Notes: generated by a model from the letters alone, not told the origin. A stretch of DNA of 19,687 nt from Candidatus Flexifilum affinis (GCA_016713325.1 JADJPJ010000063.1:1-19687), one strand, 5' to 3'; shown: positions 9,527 to 17,436, counted from the first letter of the stretch. Made by a program: numbers and translations.

Positions 9527-10725
9527 TGGCGGGGAAAGCCCACAACACCAGCCGCATCGACGACCTGCTCGCCTCCGTCAGCGGCGACCTCCTCGGCGAG
9601 CTGCAGCAGTCCGCGCCGGACACCCGGCTGAGGGTCGAGCGCATCCTGCTGGAGCTGGTTCGCCCTGATCCTGTCCAACCCAGAAGGGTGCTTCCGGAGA
9701 GCATCCACACGGCGTTTCACAACAGCCGTCTGACGCCCACCCAGGCGCTGCGCGAGCTGGTGCAGCTGGTGCAGGTGGCGGCGCGGCAGCGAGGGCGACC
9801 CTTCAGCAGCGTCCTTGAACTCCTGCCCAATCCGGATGAAGAACGTGAAGACGAAGCAGACGTCAAGCTGTCGCCCGAAGAGGAACTGCTGCGCGACCTG
9901 GTGAACCTGGCGGTGACGATCCGCGACGATGGACAGGTCAATCCACTGACCGTCGTGGATGTCTCCCAGGGCGTGACGCCGCTGTTCCGCATCGAGACGG
10001 GCGAGCGGCGCTACTGGGCGACGTGGCTGCTGCGCGACTTCATCCCGCAGTACAGCGGTGACGGTATGGTGCCGTGCATCATCATCCCCGCGAACAAGTC
10101 CTCGATCTTCCGGCAGGCGAAGGAGAACACTGCGCGAGCGGGACTGACGGCGGTGGCGCTGGCACGGCAGGCGGCTCTCCTGCTGCTCACGGTGCACGGC
10201 TACGAGATCCCCGCCTACGCCGTCGGCAACGACTTCTACCGGCAGGCACTGGAGCTCGACCTGAGGAGTCGACGTGAGTACTCCGATGTCATTCTCTCGG
10301 CGATGGGCGGGATATCAAAGACACACTTCAGCCGCATCAAGAGTCTGCTACATCTCTCAGATGAAGCGCTCGAACTCGCGGATCGTCATGACATTGACGA
10401 GAAGAAGCTTCGCTTTGTCGTCGCAGTTGACACGCAGTACCACGCCGAGATTGTGCGACAGATCATCGACTTCAACCTGACCAGCAAGCAGGTGAAAGAC
10501 CTCTGCGAAGGAGGTCATTCGGAAGACGAAGATGAGGCCGTCGAGACGATATCGGCCACCGCACTCAAGATGGCCAAGGTGAGTCAGAAGGTCAGCGCCA
10601 CTTCTCCACAGGAGCTGGCACGAGCGCTCATCCGCCAGGAAGGCGATATGAATCTCGCCCGTGCGCGCCTGCAGGCGTTGCGCAAACTGATTGTTGAGAC
10701 AGAGCGTTACCTGGCTGAGGAATAG
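9523..10725 (+). CDS. parB: ParB-like partition protein with a long N-terminal insertion
   Basis: The 400-residue product carries a ParB N-terminal domain: a box like the usual QPR motif at about 45-56 (LVRPDPVQPRRV), the CTPase-associated TGERRYWATWLL at 159-170 and KENTARAGLTAVALARQ at 200-216. A helix-turn-helix follows at about 255-285 (ILSAMGGISKTHFSRIKSLL), then a C-terminal region with an acidic stretch (EDEDEA near 335) and a helical end that could dimerise. Between the QPR-like box and GERRY lie about 100 residues, longer than in typical ParB, including an acidic part (NPDEEREDEADVKLSPEEEL). It starts inside the parA stop and is followed at once by a terminator, so parAB is a two-gene operon. 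Confidence 0.9.
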   Translation: MMAGKAHNTSRIDDLLASVSGDLLGELQQSAPDTRLRVERILLELVRPDPVQPRRVLPESIHTAFHNSRLTPTQALRELVQLVQVAARQRGRPFSSVLELLPNPDEEREDEADVKLSPEEELLRDLVNLAVTIRDDGQVNPLTVVDVSQGVTPLFRIETGERRYWATWLLRDFIPQYSGDGMVPCIIIPANKSSIFRQAKENTARAGLTAVALARQAALLLLTVHGYEIPAYAVGNDFYRQALELDLRSRREYSDVILSAMGGISKTHFSRIKSLLHLSDEALELADRHDIDEKKLRFVVAVDTQYHAEIVRQIIDFNLTSKQVKDLCEGGHSEDEDEAVETISATALKMAKVSQKVSATSPQELARALIRQEGDMNLARARLQALRKLIVETERYLAEE

Positions 10726-10726
10726 G

Positions 10727-10750
10727 AAAGGTTGCCCCGGGGCAACCTTT
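10727..10750 (+). terminator. Terminator of the parAB operon
   Basis: A perfect 24-base palindrome with twelve-base arms, beginning AAAGGTTGCCCC, starts right after the parB stop and ends in TTTT before CTGG. In RNA, the central bases form the loop. This is the shape of a factor-independent terminator. Confidence 0.75.
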
Positions 10751-10765
10751 TCTGGAGATGACAAG

Positions 10766-10849
10766 ATGAACACGTGGATCCGACCGCCCCCGCAGGCAAG
10801 AAAAAGCCCACTGCATGACAGGCAGATGGGCGGCGGGCTGTGGTACTGA
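10766..10849 (+). CDS. Possible 27-residue leader peptide before the replication gene
   Basis: ATG 10766 is preceded by GGAG (10754-10757) with an 8-base gap. The frame encodes 27 residues (begins MNTWIRPPPQ, ends MGGGLWY) to TGA at 10847-10849. It covers the minus-strand terminator and enters the long hairpin, so its translation could affect RNA folding. The parAB terminator lies just upstream, so a separate promoter would be needed. No homology is known to me; it may be chance. Confidence 0.22.
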   Translation: MNTWIRPPPQARKSPLHDRQMGGGLWY

Positions 10850-10891
10850 TGTGAACTGGACCCTCACACTGTACCACAGCCCCCTCCCGCC
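10800..10891 (-). ncRNA. Candidate antisense (counter-transcript) RNA of the replication module
   Basis: Read on the minus strand, this segment folds into two hairpins. The first has a 12-base-pair perfect stem, GGGCTGTGGTAC (10882-10871) with GTACCACAGCCC (10846-10835), then an inner TGTGA/TCACA stem and a 9-base loop. The second is the T-tailed terminator at 10831-10801. A weak promoter, TTGAGC (10924-10919) with a 15-base spacer and TATGCA (10903-10898), could start it near 10891, giving about 90 bases. No minus-strand protein gene is served by that terminator. Small structured antisense RNAs in replication-gene leaders control copy number in many plasmids; assignment here is inference. 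Confidence 0.42.
10801..10831 (-). terminator. Minus-strand factor-independent terminator
   Basis: On the minus strand, GCCCATCTGC (10831-10822) pairs with GCAGTGGGC (10814-10806) through nine base pairs with one bulged T. The stem is followed at once by TTTTTC (10805-10800). It faces the parAB terminator and would end transcripts coming from the right. Confidence 0.6.
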
Positions 10892-11048
10892 TGCAACTGC
10901 ATAAGCCCTTTTCGTCACGCTCAACTCGCCTGACTTCAGCTTCGTGCTGCCTGGAGGGGTTGTGGTTTCCCGCGCGTGCCCATCTGACGCGACGGTCGGT
11001 GCACTGCGCCTTGTCACCGGTCGCAAATCTGCCATCATGCTCCGGCAT

Positions 11049-11072
11049 CCGGTGCGTTCATGACGCACCCGG
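11049..11072 (+). promoter_or_regulatory. Hairpin holding the replication gene start codon in its loop
   Basis: GGTGCGT (11051-11057) and ACGCACC (11063-11069) form a perfect 7-base-pair stem with the loop TCATG, which contains the ATG at 11060-11062. The flanking CC and GG can extend the stem past one bulged C. I see no clear ribosome site upstream. The structure could limit translation of the replication protein (inference). Confidence 0.45.
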
Positions 11073-12736
11073 TGCACACGGCTGCATTGCTGTGCGTCGA
11101 GCGGGGTTGGTCGGTGATCCCGCTGATCGGCGGCGACGACCCGGCGCGCGGCAAGACGCCCGCTGCTGCGTGGTCGCGCTATCGCGGTCGGCAGCCGAGT
11201 TCGGGAGAGCTGCGTCGCTGGTTCGAGAGCTGCAAACACAGCGCCCATGGGATCGTGTGTGGCAGGCTATCGCAGCTCATCGTGCTGGACTTTGACGACG
11301 AAGCCGTCGCCGAGCACTTCCGCCAACGCTTTCCGGACCTCGCGGAAACGTTCAGCGTCCGCTCCGGTATGCGCGGCACACCACACCTGTACTACCACAC
11401 CAACTTTCCGGTCGCATCACGAAGATTCCAAGGCGGCGACCTGAAGGGCGAGGGCGGCTATGTCATAGGTCCGGGAGCGATCATCGCGGGACGAACCTGG
11501 ACAGTCGCCCAGGATGCTCCGGTTCTGGCCATCACGCCCGATCTGCAGATGGCAGTCCTCGACTTTCTGGGCGTAACGGACGATCTCGATCGATCCTCGG
11601 AACACAACAGCCTCGCGCACATACACGAGATCAAGGAAGCGGTGGTCGTGCAGAAGTACCGACGGGAAGCCGCACGCACCGGTCAGCGGAACAACACGCT
11701 GTTCCGGATGGCCTGCCAACTGCGCGACGAGGGCGTCAGCCGGGACTGGACACTGCGCTGTCTGGCGCAGACCCACGCCGAGCAGCCTGCCAGGTCCGGC
11801 GCCGCCTGCGAACGGCTCGACCGGCGCGTGCGCGAAGCGGAGGCCACCATCTCCAGCGCCTACCGCCGTCCTCCACGACGCGAACACCCGAAGCCGAGAG
11901 CCGCTGATGCTGGCAACCAACCGCTCGACAACAGCATCCGCGAGGCGCTGCTCCAGAGACCCGATTGTGCAGCCTTCCTGCGCGTCTACGAAGGGCTCCG
12001 GATGCTCGGTGTGAAAGCGGGTAGCACCTTCACTCGTCAGGGGGCACTGCAACAGCTGAAGGGGATCGTGGGCGACTACTCGCTGCGCAAGGCGCTGCAC
12101 CTGAGCATTGACGGCATCACGCCGGCCTTTTCAGCACACCCGCCTGGATTTCAACCGATTCAAGGGCCTGAAAACAAAGCAAAAAGATGCTTTGTTCCTC
12201 AGCAGGAACCAACACGAAGTCCAAATCCCGCTCATCGGCCGGCTGCACAGTACCGGATGCCATCTATCGAAGAGCTGCGGACGTGGTTGGGCGTGCAGCC
12301 TACAGCAGGTGATCCCGTCGAAATCGACGAGCTGCGCAGCCCGAAAACGTACCGTCAGGCGCTGGAACAGGAGTTCATCCGCCGGCGACCGGAACAGTAT
12401 CCGCAGGAATGGCTGGCGCAGCGGCTCGGTGTGTCCACCCGGTCGATCTACAGCTACCATCGCGCGGAGGGTGTGATCGCTGAGCCGTGTTTCATCACCA
12501 CGCCGCTCACGTGGAACAACTACGAGCGGATGCTCCCTCCACCTGGAATGGCGAAGCGGATCGGGCTGAACACACGAGGCAGATTCATCGAGGATGAGAC
12601 CGGAAAGCGCTACCCGGCGCTGATCGGCGTCGCGCAGCGCTTGATGGGGCAGGGGAGGCACACGACGTTGTGTGAACGGACGATCAGTCACTACAGGTTA
12701 CAGGAGATAACCTCATCCATACCTGGCATTGAATGA
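11060..12736 (+). CDS. Primase-polymerase (PrimPol) plasmid replication protein
   Basis: The 558-residue product has an archaeo-eukaryotic-type primase (bifunctional primase/polymerase) domain at its N-terminus. GIVCGRLSQLIVLDFDDEA (64-82) carries the metal-binding Asp pair D77/D79, GTPHLYYH (106-113) the conserved His, and DLKGEGGYVIGPGA (127-140) the third acidic residue with the GGY loop. A PriCT-like helical domain follows at about 207-270 (TGQRNNTLFRMACQLRDEGV, then ISSAYRR). The C-terminal part holds a helix-turn-helix near 449-468 (WLAQRLGVSTRSIYSYHR) that may bind the origin. No helicase domain is fused. Proteins of this type start replication of plasmids and integrative elements. ATG 11060 lies in a hairpin loop; the frame has no earlier start that fits better. 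Its neighbours parAB support a replication and partition module. Confidence 0.87.
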   Translation: MTHPVHTAALLCVERGWSVIPLIGGDDPARGKTPAAAWSRYRGRQPSSGELRRWFESCKHSAHGIVCGRLSQLIVLDFDDEAVAEHFRQRFPDLAETFSVRSGMRGTPHLYYHTNFPVASRRFQGGDLKGEGGYVIGPGAIIAGRTWTVAQDAPVLAITPDLQMAVLDFLGVTDDLDRSSEHNSLAHIHEIKEAVVVQKYRREAARTGQRNNTLFRMACQLRDEGVSRDWTLRCLAQTHAEQPARSGAACERLDRRVREAEATISSAYRRPPRREHPKPRAADAGNQPLDNSIREALLQRPDCAAFLRVYEGLRMLGVKAGSTFTRQGALQQLKGIVGDYSLRKALHLSIDGITPAFSAHPPGFQPIQGPENKAKRCFVPQQEPTRSPNPAHRPAAQYRMPSIEELRTWLGVQPTAGDPVEIDELRSPKTYRQALEQEFIRRRPEQYPQEWLAQRLGVSTRSIYSYHRAEGVIAEPCFITTPLTWNNYERMLPPPGMAKRIGLNTRGRFIEDETGKRYPALIGVAQRLMGQGRHTTLCERTISHYRLQEITSSIPGIE

Positions 12737-12750
12737 TGAGAATACAGGAC

Positions 12751-13030
12751 TTGCGTTTCAGATGGGCATTGCCGTCGCCTCAAGCTCGCGCAAGGGCCGA
12801 GCAATGGATACGTTCAGCTCACCACGAATATCCTGCTGACTACTTACCTGAACCTATGGCACCTCGCGCGCATGTTGAAAGAGTACATTCGCTACTACAA
12901 TGTCACCTGCCCCCACCAGGGACTTGCCAGACAAGCTTCAAATCCCATAACACGTATCCCGCAGGGCATCATCCGCTGCCTCGATGATCACGGAGGAATT
13001 CAGCATGATTACTATCGCGACGCCACTTGA
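12751..13030 (+). pseudogene. Relic of an integrase-core transposase, C-terminal end only
   Basis: Two adjacent frames together read as the end of an IS481/IS3-type DDE transposase. The first, PSPQARARAEQWIRSAHHE (about 12772-12828), resembles the conserved block with the last catalytic Glu region. The second, WHLARMLKEYIRYYNVTCPH (from 12857) and on to IQHDYYRDAT with stop TGA 13028-13030, resembles the YYN-PHQGL tail. A single-base frame change lies between them at about 12830-12855. The rest of the transposase is absent; the preceding DNA is the PrimPol gene. It marks past insertion or rearrangement at the right edge of the plasmid-like module. Confidence 0.7.
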
Positions 13031-13246
13031 ATCTTCTCTCAGATATGGTTTTTCCACCGTACAGGCTCGTTTCCTGTGTGTCGCTGGACGCGAAACCGTC
13101 GAACGAACGACCAACGGTTGCCGCTTGCCGCACCTTCCAGTTCCAGATTGTTCGAAGTTGTTCGTCGCAAGTTGCGGTATTGCGAAGTAAGATTTGGCGC
13201 AGACAAACTGCCAGCACGCAATCTGAGAAACGCACCAAAGGGAACT

Positions 13247-14164
13247 ATGCCGCTACGAAGTCGCAGCACGGATCAGCCCAGTCAGACACTCGCCAGGGGG
13301 CTGGCAATTCTAGACATGTTCAGTCAGGAACACCCCCGGTGGGGCATTCGCGAATTGGCGCGGGCGCTCGATATGAACGCGGCCACCGTCTCTCGCATGG
13401 TGACAACCCTGCATGCCGCCGGCTTTCTGGAACAGGATGCGCTGACGCAGCGTTACGCGCTGGGGCCTTCGCTGGTCAAGCTGGCCAACCGGTATGTGCA
13501 GCAGAATCCGCTGCCTGCCTACGCGCGAAAAACGTTCGAGAGTTTCGCCGACCAGTTCGAGCACAACTTCTACTTCGGGACGCTGCGCGGCTATCACGTC
13601 ATCTATCTGGCCGTGCTGGATGGCCGCGGGCGGATCAAGGTGGTGGTCGAACCAGGCGGATCGACCGGGCTCCACTCGACGGCGCTCGGCAAGGTCTTGC
13701 TCGCCTACCAGACGGACTCGTTCATCGAGACATTTCTTGAAGAAAACGGGCTCGACCCGCACACGGCGAACAGCATTTCGAGTGCCGCTGAGCTGTGGGC
13801 GCAGATCCATGCCATTCGCCGAGACGGCATCGCCGTAAATGACGGCGAGCACTTCGAGGATATTGCTGCGGTCGCGGCGCCGGTGTTCAATCGGCACCAT
13901 CAGGTGATCGCCGGTGTGAGCCTGGCCTATCCTCGCAATCTGTTCGGCCAGGGGATCTCGCTGGACATGCTCATCCCGCTGGTCCGGGAGATCGCTCAGC
14001 TCATCACCACCTACGCCGTGGAATCCTTTCAGAACTCGGCTACTCAGGCCGACATCAGCCCACTGCTTCCGCCAGTTTTCGCTGAAGAAACGATTTTTGC
14101 ACGATCAGCAGTTCACGTTACAATCACCCTCGCGATTGTAACGAAACAGTGTTTCAATATATGA
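13247..14164 (+). CDS. IclR-family transcriptional regulator
   Basis: The 305-residue product has a winged helix-turn-helix at about 13-75 (TLARGLAILDMFSQEHPRWG, ELARALDMNAATVSRMVTTL) and the IclR ligand-binding domain at about 90-275 (VVVEPGGSTGLHSTALGKVL, DDGEHFED-like NDGEHFEDIAAVAAPVF, VIAGVSLAYPRN). ATG 13247 is chosen because the family starts here and GGGA lies a few bases upstream; the frame is open further upstream without family character. IclR proteins sense small carboxylates, sugar acids or aromatic products and repress or activate neighbouring transport and breakdown genes. It precedes the liv operon in the same direction by 64 bases, and the candidate operators overlap its 3-prime end. 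The last 25 residues or so lie beyond the usual domain and may be an extension. No lesions seen. Confidence 0.93.
   Translation: MPLRSRSTDQPSQTLARGLAILDMFSQEHPRWGIRELARALDMNAATVSRMVTTLHAAGFLEQDALTQRYALGPSLVKLANRYVQQNPLPAYARKTFESFADQFEHNFYFGTLRGYHVIYLAVLDGRGRIKVVVEPGGSTGLHSTALGKVLLAYQTDSFIETFLEENGLDPHTANSISSAAELWAQIHAIRRDGIAVNDGEHFEDIAAVAAPVFNRHHQVIAGVSLAYPRNLFGQGISLDMLIPLVREIAQLITTYAVESFQNSATQADISPLLPPVFAEETIFARSAVHVTITLAIVTKQCFNI
14117..14142. promoter_or_regulatory. Inverted repeat at the liv promoter
   Basis: GTTACAATC (14117-14125) and GATTGTAAC (14134-14142) are perfect 9-base arms with an 8-base gap. The right arm overlaps the -35 TTGTAA of the proposed livK promoter, so a bound protein would affect it. 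It could be an operator, or part of a hairpin near the end of iclR. Confidence 0.45.
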
Positions 14165-14167
14165 AAC
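14136..14167 (+). promoter_or_regulatory. livK promoter with IclR/KdgR-like operator in its spacer
   Basis: TTGTAA (14136-14141), a 16-base spacer and TATATG (14158-14163) form a plausible promoter about 65 bases before livK. The spacer contains GAAACAGTGTTTC (14143-14155), a perfect 6-base-arm palindrome that matches the core of the known KdgR operator (an IclR-family protein). A further half site TGAAAC at 14162-14167 makes a second inverted repeat with GTTTCA. The neighbouring IclR protein is the obvious candidate to bind here (inference). Confidence 0.55.
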
Positions 14168-14228
14168 ACGCGGCATAAAGGATCTGTGATCCCGATCCAG
14201 GGTATCTCTATTTTCTACGGAGGTCCGC

Positions 14229-15395
14229 ATGCGTCGTCTCAAGTTCGTTCTGCTCATCGCCGTCTTTCTTCTCCTCGTCTCCGGGTCTGTGCTCAATGCG
14301 CAAGACGCCGACCCCATCAAAATCGGTCTTTACGCTCCACTCACCGGCCCCGTCGCGTTCCTCGGCGAGGGATTCCAGTATGGCGCAACCATCGCCATCG
14401 AGGATCTGGGCGGAGAGATTGAAGGTGTTCCGCTCGAGCTGGTGGTGGCGGACAACAAGTGCAACCCGACCGATGCGGTCACGGCGATTCGACAACTGAT
14501 CGAAGTGGACGAGGTAGACGTCATTCTTGGCGGTGGATGCAGCTCTGCGACAGTTGCGGCGCAGGATGTGATCCGCGAAGGCGAGACGCCCGCCGTCTCG
14601 GCCACGTCGACCAATCCGTCGATTTACAACGGCATGGGCGTCGGTGGCAACATCTGGCAGTTCCGCATCAATCCGGACGATCTGATCATGGCCAACGCCT
14701 TCGCTGGCATGATCGCCGAAGACACCACGCGGATATCCCTGGTTGCCGAAAATACGGACTTCGGGCGCGGCGCCCTCAGCGCCTACAAGCCGCTGCTGGA
14801 AGGCCTGGGTCTTGAGATCTTGACCGAGGATTACTTCGACCTTGGCACAGCCGATTACCGTCCGGCGCTTACGCGCATTCGTGCCTCGCAGCCGGACTCG
14901 CTGCTGGTCGTCATGACCGAGCGTGATGGTTCGACCTTCATGCGCCAACTGCGCGAAGTCGGCATCGACGCCAAGATCTACTCGCGCGGCAGCCTGACCT
15001 CGCCGCTGTTCCTGGAATTCACTTCTGACGATCCCACCATAGGCGAGGGCGTCATCGAGTTCTCGTTCTGGGCAGCCGGCCTGGATCCGGAGTTCGACGC
15101 GCACTTCCTGGAGCGCTTCGAAACCCCGAACTCGCCGCATCGCGGCATGTCGTACTATGCCACGCGCTTCGTCATCGCGGAAGCGATCCGCAACGCCATC
15201 CTCAACCATGGTGAAGCCAACCGTGAGACCATCCGCCAGGAACTGGAAGCGACCTCAATTGAGACGCCGATTGGCCTGATCGAGTTTGACGATCACAACC
15301 AGGCCTATCCGTTCGGCACGCTCCAGACCATTGAAGAGGGCAAGACGGTCTTCGTCGACACCGTCGAACTGGTCCCGGTCGACCACGGGGAATAA
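14229..15395 (+). CDS. livK: Liv-type ABC importer, substrate-binding protein
   Basis: The 388-residue product is a type I periplasmic-binding protein of the leucine/amide family. It has an N-terminal signal peptide (MRRLKFVLLIAVFLLLVSGS) with probable cleavage after the Ala of LNA-QD; there is no lipobox Cys, so it is not an obvious lipoprotein. The mature part starts PIKIGLYAPLTGPVAFLGEG, typical of the family, with later blocks DVILGGGCSSATVAAQDVI, PAVSATSTNPS and LVAENTDFGRGALSAYK. GGAGG lies five bases before ATG 14229. It is followed by two hairpins and then the permease genes, a common way to keep the binding protein more abundant. Family members import branched amino acids, amides, urea or aromatic acids, so the ligand is unknown. 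Confidence 0.93.
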   Translation: MRRLKFVLLIAVFLLLVSGSVLNAQDADPIKIGLYAPLTGPVAFLGEGFQYGATIAIEDLGGEIEGVPLELVVADNKCNPTDAVTAIRQLIEVDEVDVILGGGCSSATVAAQDVIREGETPAVSATSTNPSIYNGMGVGGNIWQFRINPDDLIMANAFAGMIAEDTTRISLVAENTDFGRGALSAYKPLLEGLGLEILTEDYFDLGTADYRPALTRIRASQPDSLLVVMTERDGSTFMRQLREVGIDAKIYSRGSLTSPLFLEFTSDDPTIGEGVIEFSFWAAGLDPEFDAHFLERFETPNSPHRGMSYYATRFVIAEAIRNAILNHGEANRETIRQELEATSIETPIGLIEFDDHNQAYPFGTLQTIEEGKTVFVDTVELVPVDHGE

Positions 15396-15434
15396 TCTCT
15401 GCGGCTGAAACGTCGATGCAGTGGCGCGGCGGAG

Positions 15435-15457
15435 GAGTGTGGGCCTGGCCCGCACTC
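15435..15457 (+). terminator. Intergenic hairpin between livK and livH
   Basis: GAGTGTGGGCC (15435-15445) and GGCCCGCACTC (15447-15457) pair through eleven positions with one U-G pair and a one-base centre in the DNA. No T tract follows, so it is more likely an RNA-stabilising or partial termination element than a full terminator. A second small hairpin, CGACGT/ACGTCG, lies at 15510-15524 just before livH. Confidence 0.5.
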
Positions 15458-15551
15458 CCAACCGTCGCGGACACGAGCGACACGACCCGTGTTTGTGCGC
15501 ATGATGCCGCGACGTCACACGTCGCCGTGAAGAGACCTGGACGCGATCACC

Positions 15552-16438
15552 ATGCCTCTCGAAGTCGTCATCTTCATCGAACAAGTCATCAATGGGCTCA
15601 CGCTCGGCGCCTTCTACGCGCTGGTCACGCTTGGGCTGTCGCTCCTCTTCGGCGTGGCACGGCTGGTCAATTTCGCGCATGGCGATATCTTCATGGTGGG
15701 TGGCTACACGCTGTTCCTCCTGCTCAACCTGCCGGGCCTTGCGCTGCCTTACCCCTGATCGTCGTGATCGTCGTCATTGTCACAGCGCTCGCCGGCCTCG
15801 GAATCGAACGCATCGTCATCCACCCCATTCTCAACCGCAGCTGGCGCGTTCAGGCGGTGGCGACGCTCGGCGTGTCGATCGTCCTTCAGAACCTGGCGTT
15901 GATCCTCTTCACCAGCGATCCCAAACAGACGCCGACGCCATACTCGCGCCAAATCGTCGAGGTATTCGACGTGCGCATCTCGGTCCAGCGGCTGATCGTC
16001 CTGGTGGTGGTCATCGTCGCTTTTCTGGCGCTGCAGTGGTTCGTCAAGAACACGAAGCTGGGCAAGGCGATGCGGGCGGTGTCGCAGAACCGCGAGATGT
16101 GCCAGATCGTCGGCATTAACGTCCAGCAGGTCGCGATGCTGACGTTTGCGATCAGCGCGGGGCTGGCCGGGCTGGCGGCTGCGCTCATGGCCCCCCTGTT
16201 CAGCGTCACGCCGACGATGGGGCTGCTCATTACCCTCAAGGCACTGGCGGCGGTCATTCTGGGCGGTCTGGGGCAGGTGAACGGCGCGTTCTATGCCGCC
16301 TTCATGCTCGGTATGATCGAAGCCCTGTTCGGAGGCTACGTCTCCTATCAGTGCCGCGATGTGGTGTCGTTCGGCATCTTCGTGCTCATGCTGTTCGTTC
16401 GCCCGCAGGGGTTGTGCGGCCGGAAGGTTGGGCTCTGA
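15552..16438 (+). CDS. livH: Liv-type ABC importer permease LivH, one frameshift
   Basis: LivH is one of the two inner-membrane subunits of the Liv importer. The product begins MPLEVVIFIEQVINGLTLGA and contains LGLSLLFGVARLVNFAHGD, the conserved family start. The open frame stops early at 15757-15759 after ALPYP because a C run (15752-15755) is apparently one base short. In the next frame the protein continues LIVVIVVIVTALAGLGIERI through hydrophobic helices to MGLLITLKALAAVILGGLGQ and ends FVRPQGLCGRKVGL at TGA 16436-16438. With the repair the length is about 295 residues, normal for LivH. I see no strong ribosome site before ATG 15552. Because the rest of the operon is intact, a sequencing error is a real possibility. 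Confidence 0.87.
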
Positions 16439-17436
16439 GAGGAGTTCCGCGCAACACGCTCCTGGTCTGGGCCGGCTTTGTGCTCCTGACTCTGGTCCTG
16501 CCGCAGTTTCTGCGCAGTGGCTATCTGGTCAATGCCTTGATCGTCACCGTAACCTGGATCATCTTCGCGCTCAGCTTCGATCTCAGCGCGGGGCACGTGG
16601 GCACGGTGTCGCTGGGGCACCCGGTGTTCTTCGGAGTAGGCGCCTACGTCACGGCGATCGCTGCGCCGGCGCTGGGGCTGGATTTCTTCGGAAGTGTGCT
16701 GCTGTCGATGGTCACGATGGGAGCGCTGGCCTTCGCTTCTGGCATCGCCTTCTTTCGCATTGCCGAAGTGACCTTCGCCATCGGCACGCTCGGTGCGCTG
16801 ATCATCGCGCAACTGCTGGCCAACAACGCTTTCGAGATCACGGGCGGCCCGATGTGCACTCAGGGAGTAGCGCGGCCCGTCATCAATCTGCTCGGGCTGA
16901 CGGAGATCGCCGTCAACGAGCCCATCGAATACTACTATCTGCTCCTGCCACTCCTGTTTCTGACCATTCTTGTCTACCGGCGGCTGGCGCACTCCCGCAT
17001 CGGACGGGCGTTCGCCGCGGTGCGTCAGGACGAGGTGCGGGCGCTGGCGATGGGCATCAACCCCATGCGTTATAAACTGCTGGCGTTCGCCGCGGGCGGC
17101 GCGCTGATCGGTGGGCTGGGCAGCTTCCAGGCACAGTACATCACGCTCGTCTGCCCGTCCGAGTTGGCGCTGAGCTACACGCTCAACCTGCTGGTGATCG
17201 TATTCGTCGGCGGGTCGGGCAGCTTCCGCGGCGTGGTGGTCGGCGCGATCATCTTTACGGTTCTGCCGCGCATCCTGGAGACGGTGGGCAACGTCCCGCC
17301 AGCCTACCAGCAGTTGATCTACGGCATCATCCTGCTGCTCGTCATCCGTTTCCTGCCAGAAGGGCTGGACAGTGTGATCGAGCGGGCGATGGCGCGTCTG
17401 AGCCGGCGTGGTGCGGAGGTGAAGGATGCCGCCTGA
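16414..17436 (+). CDS. livM: Liv-type ABC importer permease LivM
   Basis: LivM is the second membrane subunit. The sequence has the family blocks WIIFALSFDLSAGHVGTVSL, GHPVFFGVGAYVTAIAAPAL, GRAFAAVRQDEVRALAMGIN and FVGGSGSFRGVVVGAIIFTV, with about eight to ten hydrophobic segments. The start is uncertain: the frame is open from GTG 16351, but I prefer GTG 16414, which has AGGGG just before it and overlaps livH by 25 bases; the family-like part begins near 16441 (GVPRNTLLVWAGF). From 16414 the length is 340 residues. Its stop overlaps the livG start by 11 bases, so translation is coupled. Confidence 0.9.
   Translation: MRPEGWALRGVPRNTLLVWAGFVLLTLVLPQFLRSGYLVNALIVTVTWIIFALSFDLSAGHVGTVSLGHPVFFGVGAYVTAIAAPALGLDFFGSVLLSMVTMGALAFASGIAFFRIAEVTFAIGTLGALIIAQLLANNAFEITGGPMCTQGVARPVINLLGLTEIAVNEPIEYYYLLLPLLFLTILVYRRLAHSRIGRAFAAVRQDEVRALAMGINPMRYKLLAFAAGGALIGGLGSFQAQYITLVCPSELALSYTLNLLVIVFVGGSGSFRGVVVGAIIFTVLPRILETVGNVPPAYQQLIYGIILLLVIRFLPEGLDSVIERAMARLSRRGAEVKDAA

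Noticed and set aside
10707..11048. Minus-strand open frame crossing the leader of the replication gene
   Set aside because: It runs through a strong terminator and a long hairpin and shows no protein-like pattern; a non-coding RNA is the better explanation.
10990..11080. Repeated GGTGCA/GGTGCG words as origin iterons
   Set aside because: Too short, unevenly spaced and partly explained by the start-codon hairpin.
11417..12100. Minus-strand open frame of 227 residues opposite the PrimPol gene
   Set aside because: The plus strand carries the conserved primase motifs; the minus frame has none.
14208..15209. Minus-strand open frame of 333 residues opposite livK
   Set aside because: Shadow of livK, which has a signal peptide, ribosome site and family motifs.
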